From NCBI RefSeq assembly GCF_014083985.1, contig NZ_CP046907.1:1248501-1312500 (forward strand): 64,000 nucleotides of DNA. Direction: 5' to 3'. Shown in pieces: positions 8,763 through 21,902 of this stretch. The notes under the pieces are model-generated. The model saw nothing but the letters and a program-made list of their open reading frames with translations. It did not search any database and was not told the DNA's origin. The position numbers and the translations under genes were made by a program. Every line of letters starts with the position of its first letter. The first letter of the stretch is position 1. This stretch comes from Streptomyces sp. SCUT-3. Lineage in GTDB: Bacteria > Actinomycetota > Actinomycetes > Streptomycetales > Streptomycetaceae.

Positions 8763-9954
8763 GCCCGCGCCCCGCACCGTCGCCGTCGTCGGCACCGGAG
8801 TGGCCGGCACGACCGCCGCGCTGACGCTCCGCAAGGAGGGGTTCGAGGGGCGGATCGTCCTGATCGGCGACGAGCCCCACGAGCCGTACCGCAGGCCGCC
8901 GCTGTCCAAGGACCTGCTCCGGGGCGACGTGCCCCCGGAGCGGGCCCGCCTCAAGCCGTCGTCCGCCTGGGCCGAGCAGGGCGTCGAACTGCTCACCGGC
9001 ACCGCCGTCACCGGCCTGGACGCCTCCGCCCTGCACTTCGCGGACGGCTCCCGGCTCCCCTGTGACCGGCTCCTCCTGGCCACGGGCGCCCGCCCCCGAA
9101 CCCTCCCCCGGGCGGCGGGGCTCGACCGCGTGCACACCCTGCGCACCCTCGACGACCTCCCCGCCCTGCGCGGGGACCTGGCCTCCGGCGGCCCCCTGCT
9201 CGTCGTCGGCGCGGGACTGGTCGGTCTGGAGGTGGCGGCCACCGCGCGGCAGGCGGGCTGCGAGGTCACGGTCCTGGAGGCGGCGGACCGCCCCCTCGGC
9301 CGGGTGCTGCCCCCCGTTCTCGGGCGGGCCGTCGCCGACCTGCACCGCGCCAACGGCGTACGGGTGCACACGGGGGTGGGACTGCGGAGCCTGGCCCGGC
9401 ACGGCGACACCCTCGTCGCCACCGGCCACGACGGCACCGAGTGGACGGCCGCGGCGGTGCTGGTCGCCGTCGGCACGGTGCCGGAGACCGCCCTCGCCGA
9501 GCGGGCCGGACTGGCCGTGGCCGACGGCATCGTCGTCGACCGGTACGGCGCCACCGGCGTGCCGCACGTGTACGCGGCGGGCGACGTCGCCCGCCGCCCC
9601 GACCCCGTCCTGGGCGGGCTGCACCGCGTCGAGCAGTGGAACCACGCCCAGGAGCACGGCGCGGCCGTCGCCGCGAACATGCTCGGCGGGCGCAGGCCCT
9701 TCGACGCGGTCCCGTGGGGCTGGACCGACCAGTACGGCGTCGTCCTGCAGTTCTGCGGGCACCCCGCCGTCGGCGACGACATCGCCGTGGACGGCGACCC
9801 CGGCGGCTTCGACTTCACCGCGGTCGTCCGCCGCGACGGCCGACCCGTCGGCGGCGTCGCCGCCGGGCGCCCCGCCGGGTTCCGCGCCCTCCGCGGGCTC
9901 GTCGCCGAACACTCCGTCGCCGGCCACGGCCTGCCGGCGGCCGCCCCCGCCTGA
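8755..9954 (+). CDS. rubB: Rubredoxin reductase (FAD, NAD(P)H dependent)
   Basis: 399 residues from GTG 8755, overlapping the rubredoxin stop at 8760-8762. Carries an N-terminal FAD fold ([15 protein letters not shown] at 8-22), [13 protein letters not shown] typical of ferredoxin/rubredoxin reductases, a central NAD-binding fold ([14 protein letters not shown]) and the C-terminal FAD motif YAAGDVA at 273-279. Transfers electrons from NAD(P)H through FAD to rubredoxin and so to AlkB. Last gene of the operon; a strong hairpin follows 11 bases after the stop. Confidence 0.93.
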   Translation: MPEPAPRTVAVVGTGVAGTTAALTLRKEGFEGRIVLIGDEPHEPYRRPPLSKDLLRGDVPPERARLKPSSAWAEQGVELLTGTAVTGLDASALHFADGSRLPCDRLLLATGARPRTLPRAAGLDRVHTLRTLDDLPALRGDLASGGPLLVVGAGLVGLEVAATARQAGCEVTVLEAADRPLGRVLPPVLGRAVADLHRANGVRVHTGVGLRSLARHGDTLVATGHDGTEWTAAAVLVAVGTVPETALAERAGLAVADGIVVDRYGATGVPHVYAAGDVARRPDPVLGGLHRVEQWNHAQEHGAAVAANMLGGRRPFDAVPWGWTDQYGVVLQFCGHPAVGDDIAVDGDPGGFDFTAVVRRDGRPVGGVAAGRPAGFRALRGLVAEHSVAGHGLPAAAPA

Positions 9955-9964
9955 AGCCGGCCGC

Positions 9965-10000
9965 GCCCGGGGCCCGCGTCCGGTCCGGCGGGCCCCGGGC
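9965..10000 (+). terminator. Terminator of the alkB operon
   Basis: Perfect 13-bp stem (GCCCGGGGCCCGC at 9965-9977 with its complement at 9988-10000) around a 10-base loop, just after the reductase stop. No U tract. Confidence 0.6.
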
Positions 10001-10187
10001 ACGGCGCCTGCGGTCCCCGCCCCGGCGCCGGGACACGTGATGATGCCGCTGCTCACAGCACCGGCCCCCGCACCTCAGCGACCGGGCTCCAACGCGGGCG
10101 TTCCCGGTCGCACCGCCGACCGGTCCGGCATCGACGCGGACGAGCCCGCCGGCCGTTTACTCGATCGACCCGCACGCGGGGCCCAGT

Positions 10188-10200
10188 TAGGTTGGCGCGA
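10188..10200 (+). promoter_or_regulatory. Leaderless -10 element of GNAT gene
   Basis: TAGGTT at 10188-10193 lies six bases before the ATG at 10200 and there is no Shine-Dalgarno sequence. This spacing is typical of actinobacterial leaderless mRNAs. The -35 is not clear. Confidence 0.5.
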
Positions 10201-10751
10201 TGACCGAACTGCGCACCGAACGTCTCGTGCTCCGCGGATGGCGGGAGTCGGACATCGCCCCGTGGGCGGCCATGAACGCCGATCCCGAAGTCCGCGAACA
10301 CTTCCCGGACCTGCTCACCCGGGAGCAGAGCGAGGCGTCAGTCGCCCGTTTCCGCACCGAGCTCGAACGGCGGGGCTGGGGGTGGTGGGCGGTGGAGGTG
10401 CGGGCCACCGGCGGGTTCATCGGGTTCGCCGGGCTCGACCCGGTGGACGACGGCCTGCCGTTCACCGGCGTGGAGGCCGGCTGGCGCCTGGCCCGCCCGG
10501 CCTGGGGTCACGGCTACGCCACCGAGGCCGCCCGGGCCGTGGTGGACTTCGGGTTCGAAAGCCTCGGCCTGGCGGAGGTCCTCGCGGTGACGACGGCCAC
10601 CAACCTCCGCTCGCAGGCGGTGATGCGCCGCATCGGCATGACCCGCGACCCGGCCGACGACTTCGACGACCCGGACGTCCCCGAAGGACCCCTGCGCCGG
10701 AACGTGCTGTACCGGCTCCGCGCCGAGGACCACCGGCCCGTCGGGCGGTAG
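10200..10751 (+). CDS. GNAT N-acetyltransferase, RimJ/RimL-like
   Basis: 183 residues. Begins MTELRTERLVLRGWRESD, the usual start of RimJ/RimL-type GNAT proteins, then WAVEVRATGGFIGFAGL and the acetyl-CoA-binding region GWRLARPAWGHGYATEAARAV near 87-107, followed by NLRSQAVMRRIGM. Transfers acetyl from acetyl-CoA to an amino group; target unknown. Stands alone between the alkB operon terminator and the XRE gene on the other strand. Confidence 0.88.
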   Translation: MTELRTERLVLRGWRESDIAPWAAMNADPEVREHFPDLLTREQSEASVARFRTELERRGWGWWAVEVRATGGFIGFAGLDPVDDGLPFTGVEAGWRLARPAWGHGYATEAARAVVDFGFESLGLAEVLAVTTATNLRSQAVMRRIGMTRDPADDFDDPDVPEGPLRRNVLYRLRAEDHRPVGR

Positions 10752-10936
10752 GGAACCCCGGGTCCCGGCGGGTGCGTGCGGGCGGGGCGGGGCGTACGGG
10801 CCGGTCGCGACGGGCCGGGACAGGGCGGGCCGGGCCGGGGCGGGCAAGGTTCTCGGCGCAGGGCGCACGACCCCGGAGGAACGGGACCCGGGCAGCGCCC
10901 GGCCCCGGGAGGACCGCGCACCTCGGGCGGGCGGGG

Positions 10937-12175
10937 TCATCCGACGACGGCGAGGTGGGCGGCCATCTCCCGCATGTCGCGGGTCAGCGTGCGCTTCCGT
11001 CTGCGGAGGATGTCGGACATCACGTGGCGCGCCATGGTCTGGTGCTTCAGCCATTCCGGGGAGGTCCGGCGCAGGGCGGTCAGCTCGTCCATCGCCTCCT
11101 GGTGGGAGCCGAGCGCGGCGTGCGCCTTGGCCACGTCGAGACGGTGACGGTTCCAACCGGCCGGACTGGGGCGGCCGTAGTGGCTCACCGACCCGGGGCT
11201 GAGGAGGCCGTCGTCGGAACGGCGCAGTACTCCGCGGGCGTCGCCGAGGACGGAGAGGTCCTCCACCGCCTTCATCTCCGCCGTCACGGGTCCGAAGGTG
11301 CTCCGGCGGTACTTGTTGTCCGTGTACTCGGTCCCCAGCGCCCCGGCTGCCGTACTCGCCATGCGCCTGGCCTCCCGGGCCACGTCGGGGCGGTTGTTCC
11401 GCACGGCTGCGGCGGCCATGCGCAGGGAAAGGTCCCCCCAGGCGGCAAGTTGGTCGGGCGATGCGGCCGAGAACTTCGGTTCGACCGCCAGGGCCGTCGT
11501 GGCTGCCAACTGCTCGCTCTCGTCGAATCGGTCCTGCCTCAGAAGGAGCCAGCACATGGTGCTCACCCCCATGGCGGCCACGAACATCCTGTCCGCCTCC
11601 CTGGCTGTCCGGATCCCCTCGGCCAGCGCGTGGTAGGCGAGGTCGTACTGGCGCACCTGCGTGAGGTAGCTGCCGGCCAGCAGCAGTGACCGGGAGCGGA
11701 TTTCCACCACCCGTTCCTGCTCCCCGTCCTTCAAGAGCTCAGCTACCGCCGCGGTGACGTTCAGCAGACTCGGCAGTTTCTTGGCCAAACCGCCGTAACG
11801 GCCTGCCCGGTGGAGCGAGTAGCCGATGTCGACCTCCCGGGAGACCGCCGACAGGTCCGGGGGTTCGACCACCTCCGACACCCTCCTCCCCGACAGGCCT
11901 ACGGGCGGCATCAACTCCCGCCGCAGTTCCACCAGGTAGCGCTGGTTGGCCTCGTCGCCGACGACCGGTTCCAGGGCCTCGGTGGTGAACAGGGCGGAGG
12001 TGGGCACGCCCAGCCCGCGGGCCAGGGCGTGCAGGGTGTCCACCCGCACCTCGCCGCCCTGCTCGACCTTGCACACCACGCTCGGCGACAGCCCGGACGC
12101 CGCCGCCAGCCCTTCCTGGGTCAGCCCCGCACGCCGCCTGTAATTCCTGACAGCGGCGGCCAGTTCGCGCGACAT
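10937..12175 (-). CDS. XRE-family regulator with TPR-like C-terminal region
   Basis: 412 residues from ATG 12175; a GTG at 12181 is two codons earlier. The N-terminal 60 residues are a Cro/CI-type helix-turn-helix (AGLTQEGLAAASGLSPSVVCKVEQGG). The remaining 340 residues are helical, rich in Ala, Arg and Leu, with repeats such as SLLLAGSYLTQVRQYDLAYHALAEGI, in the manner of streptomycete XRE-TPR regulators. No DUF397 partner gene was found on either side. Regulatory target unknown. Confidence 0.82.
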   Translation of the reverse strand: MSRELAAAVRNYRRRAGLTQEGLAAASGLSPSVVCKVEQGGEVRVDTLHALARGLGVPTSALFTTEALEPVVGDEANQRYLVELRRELMPPVGLSGRRVSEVVEPPDLSAVSREVDIGYSLHRAGRYGGLAKKLPSLLNVTAAVAELLKDGEQERVVEIRSRSLLLAGSYLTQVRQYDLAYHALAEGIRTAREADRMFVAAMGVSTMCWLLLRQDRFDESEQLAATTALAVEPKFSAASPDQLAAWGDLSLRMAAAAVRNNRPDVAREARRMASTAAGALGTEYTDNKYRRSTFGPVTAEMKAVEDLSVLGDARGVLRRSDDGLLSPGSVSHYGRPSPAGWNRHRLDVAKAHAALGSHQEAMDELTALRRTSPEWLKHQTMARHVMSDILRRRKRTLTRDMREMAAHLAVVG

Positions 12176-12481
12176 GATCACACCCGCCCTCGTTCGTCCG
12201 TGTCCGCAGGATCCCGGGTTCCCGGGCCCGCATCAACACGAACCGGTCATCACGCGCCGATCTGCCACGCTCCGTGGGACCGCGTGCCCCGACCGATATC
12301 GGACGCGGACGGGGCGTGGCCGGATGCGGCGGCGCTCGGCGGGCCCGGGGCGGACCAAAGAGCGGGCCGTGCCGTGGACCCGTGCGGCCACTGTCGCGTC
12401 ACGGCCGTCAGGGACCGGCCGAGCCGGGAACGCCTCTGCAGGAGGGCGGCTGACGCAGCCGGTGTCGCACCGGCCCGGACA
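12176..12481. other. Intergenic stretch upstream of the XRE gene
   Basis: About 306 bases with no convincing reading frame. It contains the 10-base palindrome CCGATATCGG at 12293-12302 and must hold the promoter of the XRE gene. I see no clear -35/-10 pair and no terminator for the GNAT gene ending at 12482. Confidence 0.4.
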
Positions 12482-13012
12482 TCAGTGCCTCAGCAGTCCG
12501 CCCACCCACCAGTCGTGCGGCTTGCCGTCGTTGGCAATACCGCGATTGCGCAGAGTCCCTTCGACAGTGAAGCCGAGTTTCTCGGCGACGGCACGCGACC
12601 CGGTGTTCCCGACCATGGCCCACCACTCGATGCGGTGCACGTCGAGCGTGGCCCAGCCCCAGTCGCACAGCGCCCGCGCCGCTTCCAGCGAAAAGCCTTG
12701 GCCGCGCTGCTCCTTGACCGCCCAGTAGCCGAGCTCCCAGACACCGCGGCTGACGAGGGTCAGGCAGTACGAGCCGACCAGGGCGCCGGTGTCCTTGCGG
12801 AAGGCGCCGAGCGTGTAGTCCTTGTCCTCGGCCCACTGGGAGGGCAGCTTCTCGTCGATGAGCTTCTCCGCGTCCGCACGCCGGTACGGAACCGGCACCG
12901 GCGTGTAGAACTGGATGTCTTCGTCCTGGCAGGCTTCGTACACCGCGTCCACGTCGGCAGAGGTGAAGGCCCGCAGCAGCAGACGGTCGGTCTCAATCGT
13001 CACCGGATCCAC
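12482..13012 (-). CDS. GNAT N-acetyltransferase
   Basis: 176 residues from GTG 13012; GTG 13003 is an alternative and the open frame continues to 13159 with no family similarity. Begins VDPVTIETDRLLLRAFTSAD, then GVWELGYWAVKEQRGQGFSLEAARALCDWG, the acetyl-CoA site of RimJ-like GNATs, and GNTGSRAVAEKLGFTVEGTLRNRG. Substrate unknown. It is 91 bases downstream of the VOC gene on the same strand and may share its transcript. Confidence 0.82.
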   Translation of the reverse strand: MDPVTIETDRLLLRAFTSADVDAVYEACQDEDIQFYTPVPVPYRRADAEKLIDEKLPSQWAEDKDYTLGAFRKDTGALVGSYCLTLVSRGVWELGYWAVKEQRGQGFSLEAARALCDWGWATLDVHRIEWWAMVGNTGSRAVAEKLGFTVEGTLRNRGIANDGKPHDWWVGGLLRH

Positions 13013-13103
13013 TGCGGCAGTATGAACACCGTCCGCAAGCGACGACCAGCAAATACCGCCCGGGAACCGTCGGCACCACAGGCCCCGGCGGCCCAAAGGG
13101 GGC

Positions 13104-13532
13104 TCAGTCGAGACAGAACTCGTTGCCCTCGATGTCCTGCATCGCGATGCACGAGTCATGGCCGTCGTACAGGAGTTGCACGCGTACCGCGCCGAGCGGG
13201 ACCAGTCGTGCGCATTCGGCCTCGAGCGCGGCCAGGCGCTCTTCCCCCACGAGTCCGGTACCGACTCTCACGTCGAGGTGCACCCGGTTCTTGACGACCT
13301 TGCCCTCGGGGACGCGCTGGAAATACAGTCGCGGGCCCACACCCGAGGGGTCGCTGCAGGCGAACCACGAGTCCCGGTCCTCGGAGGCCTGGGATCGGTT
13401 GAAATCGTCCCAAGTGGCGAACCCCGCCGGTGGCGGCGGTACGACGTACCCCAGCACTTCGCACCAAAAGCGAGCGAGACGCTCGGGTTCCGCACAGTCG
13501 AAGGTGACCTGTACCTGCTTGACCGATGGCAT
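13104..13532 (-). CDS. VOC (glyoxalase/bleomycin-resistance-like) protein
   Basis: 142 residues from ATG 13532. TACGGT six bases upstream and no ribosome site suggest a leaderless mRNA; the frame itself continues to 13583. Begins VKQVQVTFDCAEPERLARFWCEVLGY, the beta-alpha-beta start of VOC domains, and ends MQDIEGNEFCLD, the matching C-terminal metal-site strand. NRVHLDVRVGTG is the central strand. Function within the superfamily (lyase, dioxygenase or binding protein) cannot be decided. Confidence 0.85.
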   Translation of the reverse strand: MPSVKQVQVTFDCAEPERLARFWCEVLGYVVPPPPAGFATWDDFNRSQASEDRDSWFACSDPSGVGPRLYFQRVPEGKVVKNRVHLDVRVGTGLVGEERLAALEAECARLVPLGAVRVQLLYDGHDSCIAMQDIEGNEFCLD

Positions 13533-13709
13533 CGATGCACCGTAGCAAGGTCCTCTGCCGCTCACCTCTCCCTTTATCCGCAAGCCCGTCGCCGGTAGGA
13601 CGGCCCCTGCCGACGGCTCGGGCGTTCAGTTCGTGGCCGGAGCTCCTCCCACAGAGGCTGTCGCGCCGTACGACCGCTTCGCCGGTGGGGTGCGGGACCG
13701 GTCCGGGGC

Positions 13710-14888
13710 CTACACGGACGGGGGCGCAGGCGCAGGGGCGGGCACGGGCGGGAGGACGGACTCGGGCGCGGGTGGCGGGGGATCGTGGTGGAGGGGGCCG
13801 GTGGTGCGGCTCAGGGGCAGGCCGGTGCCGCCGCGCCGCCGGGCGACGATCTCCGCGGCGACGGACAGCGCGGTCTCCTCGGGCGTGAGGGCCCCCAGGT
13901 CCAGGCCGATCGGCGAGTGCAGCCGGGCCAGTTCGGTGCCGGTCAGGCCGGCCGCCCGCAGCCGCTCCAGCCGCTGGTCGTGGGTGCGGCGCGAGCCCAT
14001 GGCGCCGACGTAGGCCAGGGGCATCCGCAGGGCCCGCTCCAGCAGGGGCACATCGAACTTCGGGTCGTGGGTGAGGACGACGACCGCCGTCCGGGAGTCG
14101 GTCCGGGTGCGTTCCAGGTAGCGGTGCGGCCACTGGGCCACCACCTCGTCGGCCTCGGGGAAGCGGGCGGCGGTGGCGAAGACCGGGCGGGCGTCGCAGA
14201 CGGTGACCCGGTGGCCGAGGAACCTGCCCGCGCGCACCATCGCGGCGGCGAAGTCGACCGCGCCGAAGACCAGCATCCGCGGCGGCGGCACGCTGCACTC
14301 CACCAGCAGGGTCAGCGGCTCGCCGCACCGGCCGCCGTCCGCGCCGACGGTGACGGTCCCGGTGCGGCCGGCGTCGAGCAGCGCGCGGGCCGCGGCCGCC
14401 GCCGCGCCGTCCAGGCGCTCCCCGCCCAGCGTCCCGGTGACGGGGCCGCCGGGGCGCACCAGCAGCGCGGCGCCCGGCGGCGCGCCGGGGCCGTCGACCA
14501 CCCTGGCGAGCGCCGCGGTCTCCCCCGCCGCCGCGGCGGCCAGGGCACCGGCCGGCACGGCGGCGCCCGGGTCGCCGGGCAGGACCGGCTGGACGAGGAC
14601 GTCGATCTCGCCGCCGCAGGTCAGCCCGGCGGCGAAGGCGTCCTCCCCGGAGTGGCCGAAGCGCTCGCGCACCGTCCGCCCGTCCGCCAGGGAGCGGCGG
14701 CACAGTTCGTACACGGCGCCCTCCACGCACCCGCCGGAGACACTGCCGACCGCCTCGCCGTCCCGGTCCACCGCCAGTGCCGCGCCCTGGCGTCTCGGCG
14801 CACTGCCGGAGACGGCGGTCACGGTGGCGACGGCGAAGGCGCGTCCCTGCGCGCACCAGTCGGCGAGTGCGGCGGCGATGTCCAGCAC
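13710..14888 (-). CDS. XdhC/CoxI-family protein
   Basis: 392 residues from GTG 14888, which has GAGGAG nine bases upstream; the open frame runs on to 15395 without similarity. N-terminal XdhC_CoxI domain (AFAVATVTAVSGSAPRRQGAAL, SVSGGCVEGAVYE, GLTCGGEIDV) and a C-terminal Rossmann domain (MLVFGAVDFAAAMVRAGRFLGHRVTV, HDPKFDVPLLERAL, YVGAMGSRRT, IGLDLGA.TPEETALSVAAEIV). Such proteins bind molybdenum cofactor and help insert it in sulfurated form into xanthine dehydrogenase or CO dehydrogenase. No molybdoenzyme gene is nearby. The C-terminal tail is Pro-rich. Confidence 0.88.
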   Translation of the reverse strand: MLDIAAALADWCAQGRAFAVATVTAVSGSAPRRQGAALAVDRDGEAVGSVSGGCVEGAVYELCRRSLADGRTVRERFGHSGEDAFAAGLTCGGEIDVLVQPVLPGDPGAAVPAGALAAAAAGETAALARVVDGPGAPPGAALLVRPGGPVTGTLGGERLDGAAAAAARALLDAGRTGTVTVGADGGRCGEPLTLLVECSVPPPRMLVFGAVDFAAAMVRAGRFLGHRVTVCDARPVFATAARFPEADEVVAQWPHRYLERTRTDSRTAVVVLTHDPKFDVPLLERALRMPLAYVGAMGSRRTHDQRLERLRAAGLTGTELARLHSPIGLDLGALTPEETALSVAAEIVARRRGGTGLPLSRTTGPLHHDPPPPAPESVLPPVPAPAPAPPSV

Positions 14889-15147
14889 GGCGATCAGCTC
14901 CTCGGCCCCGCGTCCGGCGGACGCCTTGCCGGAATCGTCCCCGGTAACCCCGGGCGCACTCCTGCCCGGGGGTTCTGCCCGGCCGGCGGACGGACAGGGT
15001 GCGGGCAGAGTGCGGGCGGGGCGGCAAAGGAGCGCGGAGGCGCCCGTGTGCGGAACGCCCCCTAGCCGTGCCCCCCGCTCGCATGCTGAACTTCGGCCAG
15101 TCCACGGCCGGCTTTCCGGAACGCCGGCGCGCAACGGGGAGGGAACG

Positions 15148-15993
15148 GTGGCGGACACAGCCGTGTCTGGTTCGGGAACGTCCGAGGAGGAATCACCGCT
15201 CGACACCGCCGTGTGGCGCCTTCGGTCAAGGGGCTGCTGGCAGGAGGCCGCAGTCCTGCTGACCCCGTACTGCGCGGACGACCCGTCCGCCGCCGTCCGC
15301 CGCGCGGCCCTGCTGGCCGAACGCTGCATGTACACCGCCTCCGGCTGGGAGGAGGCCGAGGAGGCCCTGCGCTCGGCCGAGGCACTGGCCCGCACGGACG
15401 AGCAGCGCGGGGCCGCCGCCTGCGAGCGCGGCCACCTCGCCTACGCGGCCACCGTGATGGGGGTGCGGGACCGCTCGGACGAGGCCCGTTCCGCCCTGGG
15501 CCGCAGCGCCGCACTGCTCTCCCCCTCCGCCGCGGGCCGCCCGCTGCTCGACTTCCGGCGCGGCCTGGTCGCCGAGCACCTCTCCGGCAACGCGCCCGCC
15601 GCGCGGGCCGCCTACCACCGCGCCCACGCGGGCGCCGCCGACCGCGGCGACCTGCTGCTGTGCTCGTCCACCTGGCGGCACCTGGCGGGCCTGGCGCTGC
15701 GCGACGGCGACCTGGCCGAGGCCGGGCGCGGATTCGCCGAATCGCTGCGGCTGCGCGAGGAACTGGGCTACCTGGTCGGCATGGCGCCGGCCCTGGCCTC
15801 CCTCGCCGAGGTCCGGCCCGAGCCGGAGGCGGGCCGCCTGCGGACCGAGGCGGCCCGCCTGGTGCGCCTGCTGGACGGGATCCCCACCTGGCTGGCCGAG
15901 CAGTTGAACGTCCGTACCGACGCGGACGCGCCGCCGTCCGTCGGCCTCCCGCCCGACGCCGGCCTCCCGTCCGCCGGGGCCCCCGCCCCCTGA
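15148..15993 (+). CDS. Hypothetical helical-repeat (TPR-like) protein
   Basis: 281 residues from GTG 15148 with GGGGAGG upstream. Not recognised as a named family. Rich in Ala, Leu and Arg with helical hairpins reminiscent of tetratricopeptide repeats (for example EEAEEALRSAEALARTDEQ, AARAAYHRAHAGAADRGDL and LAEAGRGFAESLRLREELGY). It resembles the C-terminal repeat halves of LuxR/AfsR-type regulators but has no DNA-binding domain. Ends in a Pro/Ala-rich tail. Followed by a 176-base gap. Confidence 0.7.
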   Translation: MADTAVSGSGTSEEESPLDTAVWRLRSRGCWQEAAVLLTPYCADDPSAAVRRAALLAERCMYTASGWEEAEEALRSAEALARTDEQRGAAACERGHLAYAATVMGVRDRSDEARSALGRSAALLSPSAAGRPLLDFRRGLVAEHLSGNAPAARAAYHRAHAGAADRGDLLLCSSTWRHLAGLALRDGDLAEAGRGFAESLRLREELGYLVGMAPALASLAEVRPEPEAGRLRTEAARLVRLLDGIPTWLAEQLNVRTDADAPPSVGLPPDAGLPSAGAPAP

Positions 15994-16169
15994 CCTCCCC
16001 CGCCGGCCTCCCCCGCACCGGCCTGCCGAGGCTCCCGGGCCCCCTCTCGCGCGAGTTCCATTTCGCCCCTGTACGGGACGCATTGACCGGTGTAGACCGG
16101 AAAGTGACCAGTCCACCGGGGACCGGGCCGGCGGCCCGGCCCACCGCGAACGTTCGCTTGGAGGCTGTC

Positions 16170-16697
16170 ATGTCCGCAACGCCAACTCCTCCTCCGGGGG
16201 CACACGGATCCGCGCGGGAACCGGACACGGCGGGGACCTCACCGGTCGCCACGGCGAACGGGCAGGGCACGGCGCAGACCGGCCCCCCGGGAGCTCCGGA
16301 GGAAGCGGGCCGGCGCAGGTCCTTCACACTCAACCTGCCGCTGGTCACGATGCAGTTCCACTCCCCGCAGCTGTCGAAGGCGCAGCTGCAGCAGAGGGCG
16401 CAGGCGCAGATGCTGAAGGCGCAGGCCGCGGCGGCCCACGCACCGCACGTGCCCGGAATGCACCTGCCCAAGCCGCACGTGCCGCGGGCGGAGCACGTGG
16501 CCTACTACGGCGGGCTGGGCGCACTGGCACTGCTCGAGGTGATCGAGTGGCCGGTGGCCGCAGCCATCGGGGTCGGCACCGCGGTGGCGGAGCGGGTCGG
16601 CCGGACGTCCGGGGCGCAGGAACGGCCGGCGGCTCAGGAGCAGGCGCAGCAGCCCGCACCGCCGCCCTCCTCCCCCGCGGCCGCCGCCAGCGGATGA
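16170..16697 (+). CDS. Hypothetical protein with one hydrophobic segment, partner of the P-type ATPase gene
   Basis: 175 residues from ATG 16170 with GGAGG upstream. A Pro/Gly/Thr-rich N-terminus is followed by a Gln/Ala-rich helix (LSKAQLQQRAQAQMLKAQAA), a His/Pro stretch (HAPHVPGMHLPKPHVPRAEH) that could bind metal, and one hydrophobic segment (YYGGLGALALLEVIEWPVAA, about 111-130). The tail is Ala/Pro-rich. Located 97 bases upstream of the large P-type ATPase and in the same direction, so co-expression is likely. Function unknown; a link to the ATPase is inferred. Confidence 0.72.
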   Translation: MSATPTPPPGAHGSAREPDTAGTSPVATANGQGTAQTGPPGAPEEAGRRRSFTLNLPLVTMQFHSPQLSKAQLQQRAQAQMLKAQAAAAHAPHVPGMHLPKPHVPRAEHVAYYGGLGALALLEVIEWPVAAAIGVGTAVAERVGRTSGAQERPAAQEQAQQPAPPPSSPAAAASG

Positions 16698-16794
16698 CAA
16701 CGCCCCTGCCACGGCGATACTGGTGAACGAGGGGCCGTCCCCGAGCAGGGGCGGCCGCTCCGTCCCATCAGTACCGACCGACGGTGGGAGCCGC

Positions 16795-21507
<4,713 letters not shown>

Positions 21508-21559
21508 TTCACATGTCCTACCCCTTCTGCTTCATCCGCCGCAGGAGGCTTTCACCGGA

Positions 21560-21596
21560 ACGGGACGGAAAGTCCGCATCGGGACTTTCCTCCCGT
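21560..21596 (+). terminator. Stem-loop after the P-type ATPase gene
   Basis: Arms 21560-21575 and 21582-21596 pair over 15 bp with one bulged C (21566) and a 6-base loop. It lies 53 bases past the ATPase stop and 41 bases before the small ORF at 21637, so it could terminate the first or regulate the second. Confidence 0.5.
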
Positions 21597-21636
21597 ACAC
21601 CCGAACAGCCCAGAACACCGCACAGTGAGGTCCCCC

Positions 21637-21762
21637 GTGTCCGAGTTCCTGACGGCCGTGCTGGCCAAGGTCGCCCTCCTCGCCGCCGAGGCGCTGCTCC
21701 TCCACCTCGCCCGGACCCTCCTCCCCTCCCTCGTCCGCCCGGCCGGCGCGGCGACCGCCTGA
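21637..21762 (+). CDS. Small amphipathic peptide, 41 residues
   Basis: GTG 21637 with GTGAGG six bases upstream opens a 41-residue frame: VSEFLTAVLAKVALLAAEAL, then LLHLARTLLPSLVRPAGAATA. It predicts one continuous amphipathic helix with Lys and Arg on one side. Too short for a normal gene caller. It sits between the P-type ATPase and the iron-controlled reductase, before the iron box, so it is not part of that regulon. Function unknown; such Leu/Ala-rich peptides recur in streptomycetes as I recall them, but I cannot verify that here. Confidence 0.5.
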   Translation: MSEFLTAVLAKVALLAAEALLLHLARTLLPSLVRPAGAATA

Positions 21763-21859
21763 CGGGCCCCTCCCCGGCCCGGCCTCCCGCGCCCGGCCTC
21801 CTGCACCGGGCCTCCCGCACCAGGCCTCCTGCATCACCCCCCGGGGGCTCGAGATCGGA

Positions 21860-21878
21860 TAAGGTAAGGCTTACCTGT
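21860..21878 (+). promoter_or_regulatory. Iron box (DmdR/IdeR-type operator)
   Basis: A 19-base element contains AGGTAAG (21862-21868... core AAGGTAAGGCTTACCT), a symmetric match to the actinobacterial DtxR/IdeR/DmdR consensus TWAGGTTAGSCTAACCTWA. It lies 25 bases before the ATG of the FhuF-like gene and overlaps a likely -10 (GATAAG). Iron-loaded DmdR would repress transcription. Confidence 0.8.
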
Positions 21879-21902
21879 TTTCGAGTGCTTCGGGATCCGA
21901 CC

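Noticed and set aside
10752-10936. DUF397 partner gene expected beside an XRE regulator
   Set aside because: No frame on either strand shows the short DUF397 pattern; the region is repetitive G/C spacer.
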